Below, piece by piece: positions 13,399-20,271 of a DNA stretch of 25,906 nt; the stretch's first letter is position 1; each line of letters starts with the position of its first letter. Under the pieces are notes generated by a model. That model saw nothing but the letters and a program-made list of their open reading frames with translations. It searched no databases and was not told where the DNA came from. Source of the DNA: a virus; the IMG/VR virus record IMGVR_UViG_3300033143_002119, positions 1 through 25,906 of that record. One strand, 5' to 3'. The position numbers and the translations under genes are program-made.

Positions 13399-15395
13399 GC
13401 TGTCACCGGCACGCCGATCGTCGGTCGGAAGATCGAGAAGGTGTCACTGACCGTCTTGTCGAGCGCGCGCTTCGTGCCGGCTGCGACCGCGGCCTCGAAC
13501 TGCGCAGGGGTCATGTCGGCTGTGCCTTGGACGCTCACAGACACCGCGCCGACCGAGATCTGATTCGTCGTCGCGCCGCCGGGGGCGAGCTGCCTGCGCC
13601 TGCCTGCGGCGAGCTCTGCCATGCCGGTGATACCGACCTTTGCCCCGGTCAGGCTCGCCGCCTTATCGACGACCCAGCCGACCTTGGACGCGATGCCGTC
13701 GACGAGCTTTTTGATCGGGCCTAGCGCTGCGTTCCAAGCCTTCGCGATCTGACCAGCCGCCCATTTCATCGCCTTCACAAGCCAGGTGACCATTTTGATC
13801 AACAGGGTCAGCGCGTTGATGCTCGCGACGATCATAACGACGAGCACCTGCAGCGAGCCCTTCGCCACGGTGCCGAGGTATGGAAGCGCCTTCTTGATCA
13901 GGCTCCATAGTACCTCCTGGATCTTGAGCCATGCGAGCCAGAGCGCAGTCAGCCCTGGCTTGACGGCGATCCAGATCTCGATCAACGCCGCTTGCAACTC
14001 GAGCAGCCCCGGCTTGATTGCGCGCCAGACCTGGCCGAGCACTATAACGCCGGAGGTCAGTGCCGTTTTAAACACCTCGAAGCCGTCGAGGATCACCGGC
14101 CACAGCTCGTTGAACAGGTCGCGGATGGCATAGCCCAGCGCGATGAGCGCCGGGCCGAACTCGCGCCAGAGCGCTTTGTACATCTGGTGTTGTAGGACGA
14201 TCAGCTTCCAGACGATCTTGGCGACGCTGTAGCCAACGGTGCCGAGCCACTTCACAGCGGCGCCTAGTGCGTTGACTACGGCCCTCGCTTTGTCGGCAAC
14301 GCCGAAATGTTCGAAGAGATCGCCGACTGCAGACTTGCCGCCCTTGCTCCACACGTAGAGCGATTGAATAACCAGCACGACGGCTGCGACCGCCGCGACG
14401 ATGAGCATGTATTTCGCAGCTGTTTTCAGGGCTGCGATGCCGTTGATGCGCATCCAGAACGCGGTCTTTTTCAGTACGCCGACGAGCGTCGTGAAAGTCT
14501 GCGCGAGCTTGACAGTGACGATCGCCGCCAGGGCGACCGCGAGAAACTTCGCCGCTACGCCTGCCAGGTGGAGCGCTCGGCGCAGGTTGTCTCCGGACTT
14601 CGCCCAAGCGACGAAGGCATGCAGGTTTTTTGTTACCGCCGGGAGCAGCTTGACCGCGATCTGATTCCGTACTCCCTTTAGCACTGATACCGTGCGCAAC
14701 ATTTCGTCGTTGTAGTCTTCGGCGATCTTCGCCTCGGACACGGACAGTACGACGCCGAGCTTCTTGGCCTCTAACATCGCCGCCTTGATCCCCTTGGATC
14801 CCCCCTCCAGCAGCACGCCCATCTTTTTACCGGAGCGGCCGAACAGGTTCATCAACACCTGCGTTCGGTTCCCCTGGATCCGGCCCTCTTTGAAGCTGTC
14901 GGCGATCTCAGTCATCAGCCGGATCGGATCTTTGAACTTGCCGCCTGCTGTTTTTATATCTACGCCGGCCCGGCGGAATGCGTCGGCCGCCGCCTTCGAT
15001 CCGTCGGCCGCGTTGCCCGCGTTCTGCGCGAGCTTCGGCAACGCGACGTTAAGCTCCTGGATCGTGATCCCGCTCAGCCCAGCCGCGTGTGTCATCGCCT
15101 GGTAGGCCTCGGTGCTAATTCCAAGCCCGCGCGCAAACTTCGCTGCCTCGTCTGCCGCCTTCGCGAAGTCATGCGTAAATAGCTTCGCGACGCGGCCGGC
15201 GATGAGTGCCCCGACGACGTGCCGGAAGCCGAGCGCCATCCCCTTGAGGTCGCGCTTTAGCGTGTAGGCTGCGCGGCTGGCGGCGCGCATTTCGCGCTTC
15301 GCTGCACGGGTGTGCGTCTCCACCTTCTTCAGGCCGGACGCATCCGACTTGAAAAGGATCCGCGTAATGAGCGATCTGACGACGCCGCCTGCCAT
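13395..15395 (-). CDS. tail tape-measure protein
   Basis: A 666-residue protein. The N-terminal third is helical and charged (KKVETHTRAAKREMRAASRAAYTLKRDLKG) with the YQAMTHAAGLSG.TIQELN.AL pattern common in tape measures. Residues from about 280 to 550 hold several hydrophobic helices (AKFLAVALAAIVTVK, AAKYMLIVAAVAAVVLVIQS, VLVVMIVASINALTLLIKM) that can insert into the host membrane. The C-terminus is soluble. At about 1.5 angstrom per residue the length predicts a tail near 100 nm. GGAGAG lies about nine bases before the ATG at 15395. It is the longest complete gene in the window. Confidence 0.9.
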   Translation of the reverse strand: MAGGVVRSLITRILFKSDASGLKKVETHTRAAKREMRAASRAAYTLKRDLKGMALGFRHVVGALIAGRVAKLFTHDFAKAADEAAKFARGLGISTEAYQAMTHAAGLSGITIQELNVALPKLAQNAGNAADGSKAAADAFRRAGVDIKTAGGKFKDPIRLMTEIADSFKEGRIQGNRTQVLMNLFGRSGKKMGVLLEGGSKGIKAAMLEAKKLGVVLSVSEAKIAEDYNDEMLRTVSVLKGVRNQIAVKLLPAVTKNLHAFVAWAKSGDNLRRALHLAGVAAKFLAVALAAIVTVKLAQTFTTLVGVLKKTAFWMRINGIAALKTAAKYMLIVAAVAAVVLVIQSLYVWSKGGKSAVGDLFEHFGVADKARAVVNALGAAVKWLGTVGYSVAKIVWKLIVLQHQMYKALWREFGPALIALGYAIRDLFNELWPVILDGFEVFKTALTSGVIVLGQVWRAIKPGLLELQAALIEIWIAVKPGLTALWLAWLKIQEVLWSLIKKALPYLGTVAKGSLQVLVVMIVASINALTLLIKMVTWLVKAMKWAAGQIAKAWNAALGPIKKLVDGIASKVGWVVDKAASLTGAKVGITGMAELAAGRRRQLAPGGATTNQISVGAVSVSVQGTADMTPAQFEAAVAAGTKRALDKTVSDTFSIFRPTIGVPVTA

Positions 15396-15397
15396 AA

Positions 15398-15577
15398 CTA
15401 CAGGCTCTCCAGTACGTCACGGAGCGATAGGCCGAGCGCTGTATCGACAACGTGAACCATTGGCCATTGCGTTGCTACCGTCACCGGATCGTAGCCTCCT
15501 CCTCCTGTTGTAACTCGCCAGAAATACCAACCGCGCCAACCCAGGCCGGGCAGCTCGGCGTCAAGCTGCTCGATCAC
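15398..15577 (-). CDS. second tail-assembly chaperone ORF
   Basis: A 59-residue product if started at the GTG at 15577, which overlaps the previous stop as GTGA; the same frame is open upstream to beyond 15700. The sequence (GWRGWYFWRVTTGGGGYDPVTVATQWPMVH) has the aromatic/Gly-rich look of second chaperone ORFs. In many phages this part is made as a -1 frameshift extension of the first ORF. The -1 geometry is right, but I find no X_XXY_YYZ heptamer in the overlap. Coupled re-initiation at GTG is therefore my preferred reading. It lies just before the tape-measure gene, as expected. Confidence 0.5.
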   Translation of the reverse strand: MIEQLDAELPGLGWRGWYFWRVTTGGGGYDPVTVATQWPMVHVVDTALGLSLRDVLESL

Positions 15578-16155
15578 AGAATCTCGGAAGGCTTCATCGC
15601 TGCGCTCTTGGGCTCGCTCGGCGGCATCTCCGCTTCGTGCTCCGGGCCGATCCCGGCTGACATCGCGAGCCCGGCCAATTGCGGCCGCAAATCGCCCCAT
15701 ATGCTCTCGACGAAAGGGCCGTAGTTGACCGTCAGTACCCAGCGCACGGCGTCGATCGCCTCGCGTAGGTTGCCGCCGCCGAAAGCTGCGGTGCGCTGCC
15801 CGTCGTCGAGCAGCGGTTGCTTGCGCAACTCGCCGCCGACCGTGGCGATCCGGGTCGTCGTCGCCAGGATGCGCGCGATGAGCTTCGACCCGCCGGCGGC
15901 GATGACCCTGCCGGGCAGCTCGCCGAGCGCACCGATCGCCTGGCCGAGCACCTTCTCGTCGAGGTCGAGCGCTCCGGCGTTACCGCCGAGCAGCACCGAC
16001 TTGAATGCCTCGCCGAGCGGCCCGCCAACCATCGCCGCGAGCTCTAAGCCGAGGTCGAAGCACTGGTCGAAGGCGAACGGCACTGTCTCGTAGCGGTGCT
16101 CGCGACCGTCGAGGTCGAAGAGCGTCGTGTCGACCGACATGAGCTCAGAACCCAA
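15574..16155 (-). CDS. tail-assembly chaperone
   Basis: A 193-residue protein located between tube and tape measure, the usual place of tail-assembly chaperones that coat the tape measure before tube polymerisation. The N-terminus (SVDTTLFDLDGREHRYETVPFAF) resembles the small beta-hairpin start of the family; the rest is helical. I chose TTG at 16155 over the ATG at 16140 because a 12-base AGGAGGTGATCC, complementary to the full 16S anti-Shine-Dalgarno end, stands at ideal distance only for the TTG. The C-terminal tail (PEHEAEMPPSEPKSAAMKPSEIL) looks disordered. Confidence 0.65.
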   Translation of the reverse strand: MGSELMSVDTTLFDLDGREHRYETVPFAFDQCFDLGLELAAMVGGPLGEAFKSVLLGGNAGALDLDEKVLGQAIGALGELPGRVIAAGGSKLIARILATTTRIATVGGELRKQPLLDDGQRTAAFGGGNLREAIDAVRWVLTVNYGPFVESIWGDLRPQLAGLAMSAGIGPEHEAEMPPSEPKSAAMKPSEIL

Positions 16156-16167
16156 GGATCACCTCCT
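16156..16167 (-). promoter_or_regulatory. 12-base perfect Shine-Dalgarno site
   Basis: On the minus strand AGGAGGTGATCC, a full complement to the GGATCACCTCCT end of bacterial 16S rRNA, immediately precedes the TTG start of the chaperone gene. It overlaps the stop codon of the tube gene. Confidence 0.8.
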
Positions 16168-16606
16168 ATGCCGAGACGAGATAGCGGTTGGCGCCTTCGG
16201 TCCAGCCGCCAGGCTGGATCTCGGCGACGAAGGCCCACGGCACGACGAGCGGCTCGGTGCTGCCCTTGATCTCCGGCGGCAAGAAGTAGGACGTCTGCGC
16301 GATAACCAAGCTCGTGCCCTCGAGATCCTTGATCAGCATCGGCCCGGTCTGGCCAGGCGTGCCGAGGATATCCAGGGCGACCTTCGCGCTGATTAGCTCA
16401 TTGATCGGCGATCCCTTTACGATCGACACCGTGCCGTCGTAGAGCACCGCAGGGGTGCCGCTGCGAACGCTCGCGCCGTGCGTCCCTTCGATCTCAGTGA
16501 AGGGCTTGTTGCGCGGCGCCAGCGTCAGAAACTCGCCAGACGCGAACTCGAAGAGCTGGATCCCCATGACGGTGATCGACAGTCGGTTTGGGTCGAAATG
16601 ATACAT
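16166..16606 (-). CDS. tail tube protein
   Basis: A 146-residue protein immediately downstream of the sheath gene, the usual tube position, and of usual tube size. Beta-rich, with MYHFDPNRLSITVMGIQLFEFASGEFL at the start and a long loop region (GTHGASVRSGTPAVLYDG) resembling DUF3277-type tubes. It should form stacked hexameric rings inside the sheath. GGAG lies nine bases before the ATG at 16606. The stop overlaps the strong ribosome-binding site of the chaperone gene. Confidence 0.75.
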   Translation of the reverse strand: MYHFDPNRLSITVMGIQLFEFASGEFLTLAPRNKPFTEIEGTHGASVRSGTPAVLYDGTVSIVKGSPINELISAKVALDILGTPGQTGPMLIKDLEGTSLVIAQTSYFLPPEIKGSTEPLVVPWAFVAEIQPGGWTEGANRYLVSA

Positions 16607-16633
16607 GCTCGATCTCCTGCTCGGGGGTTGCCG

Positions 16634-17680
16634 CTAGAACGTGATCCCGATGTTGAAATTGAAATCCTTGATCGCGCCGGCCTTCTGCACCGTGCCAGCG
16701 ATCGTGACCGTCTTGGTCGCGCGCGTCACTGCCGATATATCGACCAGTTTCGGCACGTCGAGCACGAGCGAGTTTTTGACGAAGTGCCCGGCCTTCACTC
16801 CGACCGCGACGACCGCCCGGATCACTCCTTCGCAGAGCGCGATCCCGTCGTCGTCGTAGGCGATCTTCGAGTTGGCCATGCTCTGGCGTTTCGCGAGCGC
16901 CGCGATCCCCTCGCCGAGGCGTGCTTCGAACCAATCTTCGATGATCTTGTCTTCGATCCAATCGCCGCCGAACAGCACGCCGGGGCGCATGACAGAGCCG
17001 CCCTTGAAAGGCAGATAGAGGTTGCCGTTCAGCCCCTCGACGACTGCCTTTTTCGTGGCGTCGATGTCGGCCGAGCCGGGAGCGCTGCAGCCGACGAGCT
17101 CTTTGTCGTGGGCAACGCTGCTCTGGCTGTCGAGGTCGCACGACAGGATCGTGGCCAACCAGTCGAGGTCGACGAACTCGTCGTCGTCGTCGTGCCAGGT
17201 GCCGAAAGCGCGGTTGTTGTTGTCGGCCTGGAGATCTTCGAAGAGGTTCGCAGGCGTGCCGGCAGTGATCGCCGCGTCGCTGGACTGGATCGAACCGATG
17301 CGACCGTTCGCTGCGACCCACGTCGCCAGGTCGTCCTGTGTGGCCTGCGTGCGGTCGTCGCAAACGACGCCATAGAACTCTGACCAGGCGATGAGCAGCG
17401 CGTCGAGGTCGGTGTCGAGCGTCGCGTACGTCACCGGGGCGACGGCGATATCGGGCGGCCTCAACTCCTGCGAAAAGAACGCAGCCAGGGCGAGCATAGC
17501 CGGCGCGCTCAGATCGGTGTCTGCCTGCGCGTCGCGGTTGCTCGTGTAAAGCCGGTAGTCTTCGGTGAAGCCTGCCTCTACCTCCTCCGTCGCCAGCACG
17601 ATCCGGCCGAAGTTGGCAATGTCGACAGACATCGACTCGCCGTAGATGTTGATATTGATGTCCAGGTCGTGAGAAGCCAT
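16634..17680 (-). CDS. tail sheath protein, DUF3383 family
   Basis: A 348-residue protein that resembles DUF3383 sheaths, shorter than T4 or P2 sheaths. Seen: a start with ININIYGESMSVDIANFG, then LDTDLDALLIAWSEFYGVVCDDRTQA, an Asp-rich loop (WHDDDDEFVDLDWL), LYLPFKGGSVMRPGVLFGGDWIEDKIIEDWFEARL, and a C-terminal strand (KDFNFNIGITF) of the kind that links neighbouring sheath rings. AGGAG lies seven bases before the ATG at 17680, overlapping the stop of the tail terminator. It shows that the phage has a contractile tail. Confidence 0.85.
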   Translation of the reverse strand: MASHDLDININIYGESMSVDIANFGRIVLATEEVEAGFTEDYRLYTSNRDAQADTDLSAPAMLALAAFFSQELRPPDIAVAPVTYATLDTDLDALLIAWSEFYGVVCDDRTQATQDDLATWVAANGRIGSIQSSDAAITAGTPANLFEDLQADNNNRAFGTWHDDDDEFVDLDWLATILSCDLDSQSSVAHDKELVGCSAPGSADIDATKKAVVEGLNGNLYLPFKGGSVMRPGVLFGGDWIEDKIIEDWFEARLGEGIAALAKRQSMANSKIAYDDDGIALCEGVIRAVVAVGVKAGHFVKNSLVLDVPKLVDISAVTRATKTVTIAGTVQKAGAIKDFNFNIGITF

Positions 17681-17689
17681 CGGTAACTC

Positions 17690-18250
17690 CTATGGGTACG
17701 TTGCGTCAAAACCGCTGTAGCCCATTGCGTTGACTGTTTCAATGGTACCAACCCTGCTCGAATCCGCCGCCATGTAGACCACGGCGAACTCGATCATCGC
17801 GCTGACCTCGTGCACCGTCTCGCGTAGCTCGCGCGTGTCGAAGACGTCTGCGATGTCGCGGATCGCGATCCCTGCGGTGTTCAGGTATGCCTGCTCGACC
17901 AGCCGACCGCGCGCGGTCGGCAGTAGCTCGGCCAGGTCCGGGCCGGTGTCGCCGTAGAACTTGACCTCGACGACGAGCTCGCGCGTGCGCGTTAGTGCGA
18001 GCTCGTGCGTTGAGCCGTCCGGGTCGGCCGGTGCTACCTCGGCGCCTACCCGCCGGTGCGGTGTCGCGCTCAGGTTGCGGCTGCTCGTGCGCTCTACCGT
18101 CGCGTAGGGAAACGCGATCGACAGGCGCGAGCCGTCGGCGGCGAGCGGCTTTGCATTGATGACCTTGCTAAGCGTCGGCAGCGCAAGCTCGACGTAGCCG
18201 CGGAAGGCGTCGAGCGCTTCGCGTGCTGTTAATGCGAGCGTGCTACTCAT
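17690..18250 (-). CDS. tail terminator protein
   Basis: A 186-residue protein located just upstream of the sheath gene, resembling neck or tail-terminator proteins of simple myophages (LIC_12616/gp12-like). The core has FPYATVERTSSRNLSATPHRR, EVKFYGDTGPDLAELL, a run of helix (GRLVEQAYLNTAGIAIRDIADV) and a final strand AMIEFAVVYMAADSSRVGTIETV. It should cap the tube and sheath before head joining. The start overlaps the previous gene by eight bases (ATGAGTAG). Confidence 0.65.
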   Translation of the reverse strand: MSSTLALTAREALDAFRGYVELALPTLSKVINAKPLAADGSRLSIAFPYATVERTSSRNLSATPHRRVGAEVAPADPDGSTHELALTRTRELVVEVKFYGDTGPDLAELLPTARGRLVEQAYLNTAGIAIRDIADVFDTRELRETVHEVSAMIEFAVVYMAADSSRVGTIETVNAMGYSGFDATYP

Positions 18251-18590
18251 CGCTGCCGACCTCGGCGCAGATGTACGCCACGTGAGGCAGCCCGGACACG
18301 TGTGCTACGTGGTCGATCTCGGCGATCGGCATCAATGTGCCCTTCGACGTCGCGAACCGGATCTGGCCTGGCTTGAGGTGGCTGACACGGCCCACGTCTC
18401 CTTCGGTGTAGACGACCCAGCGGGCCGACCTGCGCGCTGCCTCCGGCAGCAACTCGATCTGCGCCTGGCCGACCGGCTGCACCGATCCCCATACCGTCGC
18501 GGTGCTGCCGCCGGAAAGCACAATCTCGCCGTTAACGATGCTTTGGCTGTAGCCCGTCGCCGTGATCTGCTCGCGGCCGAGGAGTCGCAT
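18243..18590 (-). CDS. head-closure (head-tail joining) protein
   Basis: A 115-residue protein with the pattern VWGSVQPVG.AQIELLPEAAR...RWVVYTEGDVGR typical of small head-completion proteins that close the connector. A Pro/Gly-rich loop and a final helix-strand segment follow. The ATG at 18590 overlaps the previous stop as TAATG, and the stop overlaps the next gene by eight bases. The larger open frame upstream is a shadow of the neighbour. Confidence 0.65.
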   Translation of the reverse strand: MRLLGREQITATGYSQSIVNGEIVLSGGSTATVWGSVQPVGQAQIELLPEAARRSARWVVYTEGDVGRVSHLKPGQIRFATSKGTLMPIAEIDHVAHVSGLPHVAYICAEVGSDE

Positions 18591-19078
18591 TAGACAGCGT
18601 CCCCTTCGCGCGGCCGGCGCGGGTCGTCTCCGGCCGCGACGGTGCCTGACGACGCTGCTCGGCGCGAGCCGACCCTGCCGCCCTCGAAGACCGTCGAGCG
18701 GATCGCCTTTGCCATCCGACCAGAGCGGCGTTGTACAACGCGCATCGCCGCCGCGCGCATCGCCGCCTGGATCGGCTTGCCCATGAGAGCATGGATCCGC
18801 TGCGGCGTGTCGGTGCGTCCGGCGAGTAGCTCCTTGTGGATGCGATCGAAGGCTGCGTCGGTGCTGCCCCGCGCGGCGTCGTAGCCGCTGGCGATAGCGG
18901 TGTGCACTCGCAGGATCGCCGCGACCTTCGCGACCTCCTGACCGCGTGCGCCGCCGCCGCTGCGTGGATAGCGCAGCTTCCAATTCAGGATCCCGTTGCG
19001 CAACTCGAGCCCGTCGGCCTTCGCCGTCGCGCGCGCCATCGCGCCGAATCCCAGATCTTTGTCTTCGACGTGCTGCAC
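18590..19078 (-). CDS. putative neck protein
   Basis: A 162-residue basic, helical protein. A central part (GKPIQAAMRAAAMRVVQRRSGRMAKAIRSTVFEGG) resembles the HK97-gp10-like or virion-morphogenesis neck proteins, though weakly. The start is GTG at 19078, just after the previous stop, with AAGGCGAAG upstream; an ATG at 19039 is an alternative. The gene order (connector, neck, head closure, terminator) supports a role in head-tail joining. Confidence 0.5.
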   Translation of the reverse strand: MQHVEDKDLGFGAMARATAKADGLELRNGILNWKLRYPRSGGGARGQEVAKVAAILRVHTAIASGYDAARGSTDAAFDRIHKELLAGRTDTPQRIHALMGKPIQAAMRAAAMRVVQRRSGRMAKAIRSTVFEGGRVGSRRAASSGTVAAGDDPRRPREGDAV

Positions 19079-19081
19079 GTT

Positions 19082-19519
19082 CTACTTCGCCTTCGCTTCT
19101 GCTTCCTTGGCCGCGGCGGCGGCGTTTGCCTTGCCCTGCGCCTGCAGCGCCGCGCGGCGCTTCTCGGCCTGCGCCTTGCGCGCCTTGCGAGCATCGAAGA
19201 CCTTGAGCCGCGCCGCCTCGAGCTTGCCGCGGTCGGCCTGCGCCTGCTTCGCTGCGCGCTCGCGACCTTCCTTGACCTGCTCCGCGTTCGCGCGGCGTGC
19301 CGCGGTGGCGCGCTCGAAGGCTGCGCGCTGCTCGGGGTGCTCCTTGTCGCGCTCGGCAGACTTCTCGGCCTGGTCGAGCAGGTAGGCGTCGGCGTCGTGC
19401 GCGATCCGCGGTACCATCCGGGCATACTCGGCGTCAGTAACGCGGATCCGCGAGCCGGAGAGCACGCGGCCTTTTTTGCCGGGGCGCTCGAGGTTGACTT
19501 TCAGGATCACAGCTCTCAT
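19082..19519 (-). CDS. hypothetical protein with Lys/Ala-rich helix
   Basis: A 145-residue protein. The first 45 residues (MRAVILKVNLERPGKKGRVLSGSRIRVTDAEY) form a probable beta-rich unit. The remaining 100 residues are a highly charged, Ala-rich single helix or coiled coil with repeated KAxAEK and QAxAKA units. GCGG-rich ribosome-binding site precedes the ATG at 19519; the longer open frame to 19666 is a shadow. The head-neck position suggests a connector accessory or a nucleic-acid-binding role, but no family is recognised. Confidence 0.55.
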   Translation of the reverse strand: MRAVILKVNLERPGKKGRVLSGSRIRVTDAEYARMVPRIAHDADAYLLDQAEKSAERDKEHPEQRAAFERATAARRANAEQVKEGRERAAKQAQADRGKLEAARLKVFDARKARKAQAEKRRAALQAQGKANAAAAAKEAEAKAK

Positions 19520-19520
19520 G

Positions 19521-19958
19521 TCATACCGCCTTTGGAATTCTGAGAAGGTTTGCGAACGCGCCCGACCAGAACTGCATCGCCGCGCGGCGCGCGTGCGTTG
19601 CGGCGCTGAGCCCGGAGACGCCGCCGGCGTACGCTTCCTGTAGCGCGCCGGTCTTGACCATGGCAACGCCGCCGCTTACGGGGCTGCTATAGATCGCGCG
19701 CATTGCCTTGACCCACTCGAAGACGCCGAGCGCGATCAGCGCATCGGCGGTTGGGTCGTCGGGCGTCGTGTCGACAAGCTCGTCGGTGTCCGGGTCGGTG
19801 TAGTACCACTCGGCGAGCTCGTCGAGGTCGGCCGACGCCGCAGCGAGCCAGAGGCCCAGATTCGAGTCTTCGCTCGTATCGTCGGACGCGAGCCCGACGT
19901 AGACACGCAGGGATTCGCCGAACAGGCCGAATGTAAAGCTACTCGCCGCCGTTGCCAT
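19521..19958 (-). CDS. head-tail connector protein (adaptor-like)
   Basis: A 145-residue mostly helical protein. The N-terminus (SFTFGLFGESLRVYVGLASDD) is followed by helices with ADLDELAEWYYTDPDTDEL and ALIALGVFEWVKAMRAIYSSPVSGGVAMVKTGALQEAYAGG, a shape and composition similar to gp6/DUF4054-type adaptors bound under the portal. It overlaps the upstream gene by 20 bases. The ribosome-binding site is weak (GGGGC). Confidence 0.55.
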   Translation of the reverse strand: MATAASSFTFGLFGESLRVYVGLASDDTSEDSNLGLWLAAASADLDELAEWYYTDPDTDELVDTTPDDPTADALIALGVFEWVKAMRAIYSSPVSGGVAMVKTGALQEAYAGGVSGLSAATHARRAAMQFWSGAFANLLRIPKAV

Positions 19959-20259
19959 CGGAAGCCCCGGCCATGGTTGCGGCCCAGAGTTGGGCGCGTA
20001 GCTCCGGCAGCAGCGCGCGCTTGTTGTGCTCGACGCCGAGCGTGCCCAGCGCGATCATGATCTCGTGCCTTGTCATGTCTGCGACCGCGTAGCGCTGGCG
20101 AGGGGGCGGCGCCGGAGCAGGCGCCGCGGTGGCGTTCTGCTCCGGCGCGTCGTCGTTGTGCTGGGGATTGGGGGCGGGCGCCCGCTGTGCGCGGGCGGAG
20201 CCGAGCCGACGACACCGGCGGCGTCGCGTACGGCGTGACTCTGTGGTGGGAATGCTCAT
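19939..20259 (-). CDS. small protein with HeH/SAP-like motif
   Basis: A 106-residue protein. The first 20 residues are very basic (RRTRRRRCRRLG). A Pro/Ala-rich linker follows, then TRHEIMIALGTLGVEHNKRALLPELRAQL (about 62-90), which fits the helix-extension-helix/SAP pattern often present in small proteins next to major capsid genes. AAGGAAG lies about six bases before the ATG at 20259, overlapping the stop of the capsid gene. It may contact DNA or the connector. Confidence 0.55.
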   Translation of the reverse strand: MSIPTTESRRTRRRRCRRLGSARAQRAPAPNPQHNDDAPEQNATAAPAPAPPPRQRYAVADMTRHEIMIALGTLGVEHNKRALLPELRAQLWAATMAGASDGNGGE

Positions 20260-20271
20260 GCGGTGGCTTCC

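Noticed and set aside
16478-17383. Plus-strand open frame of 301 codons
   Set aside because: It is antisense to the sheath and tube genes, which have clear protein character and good start signals.
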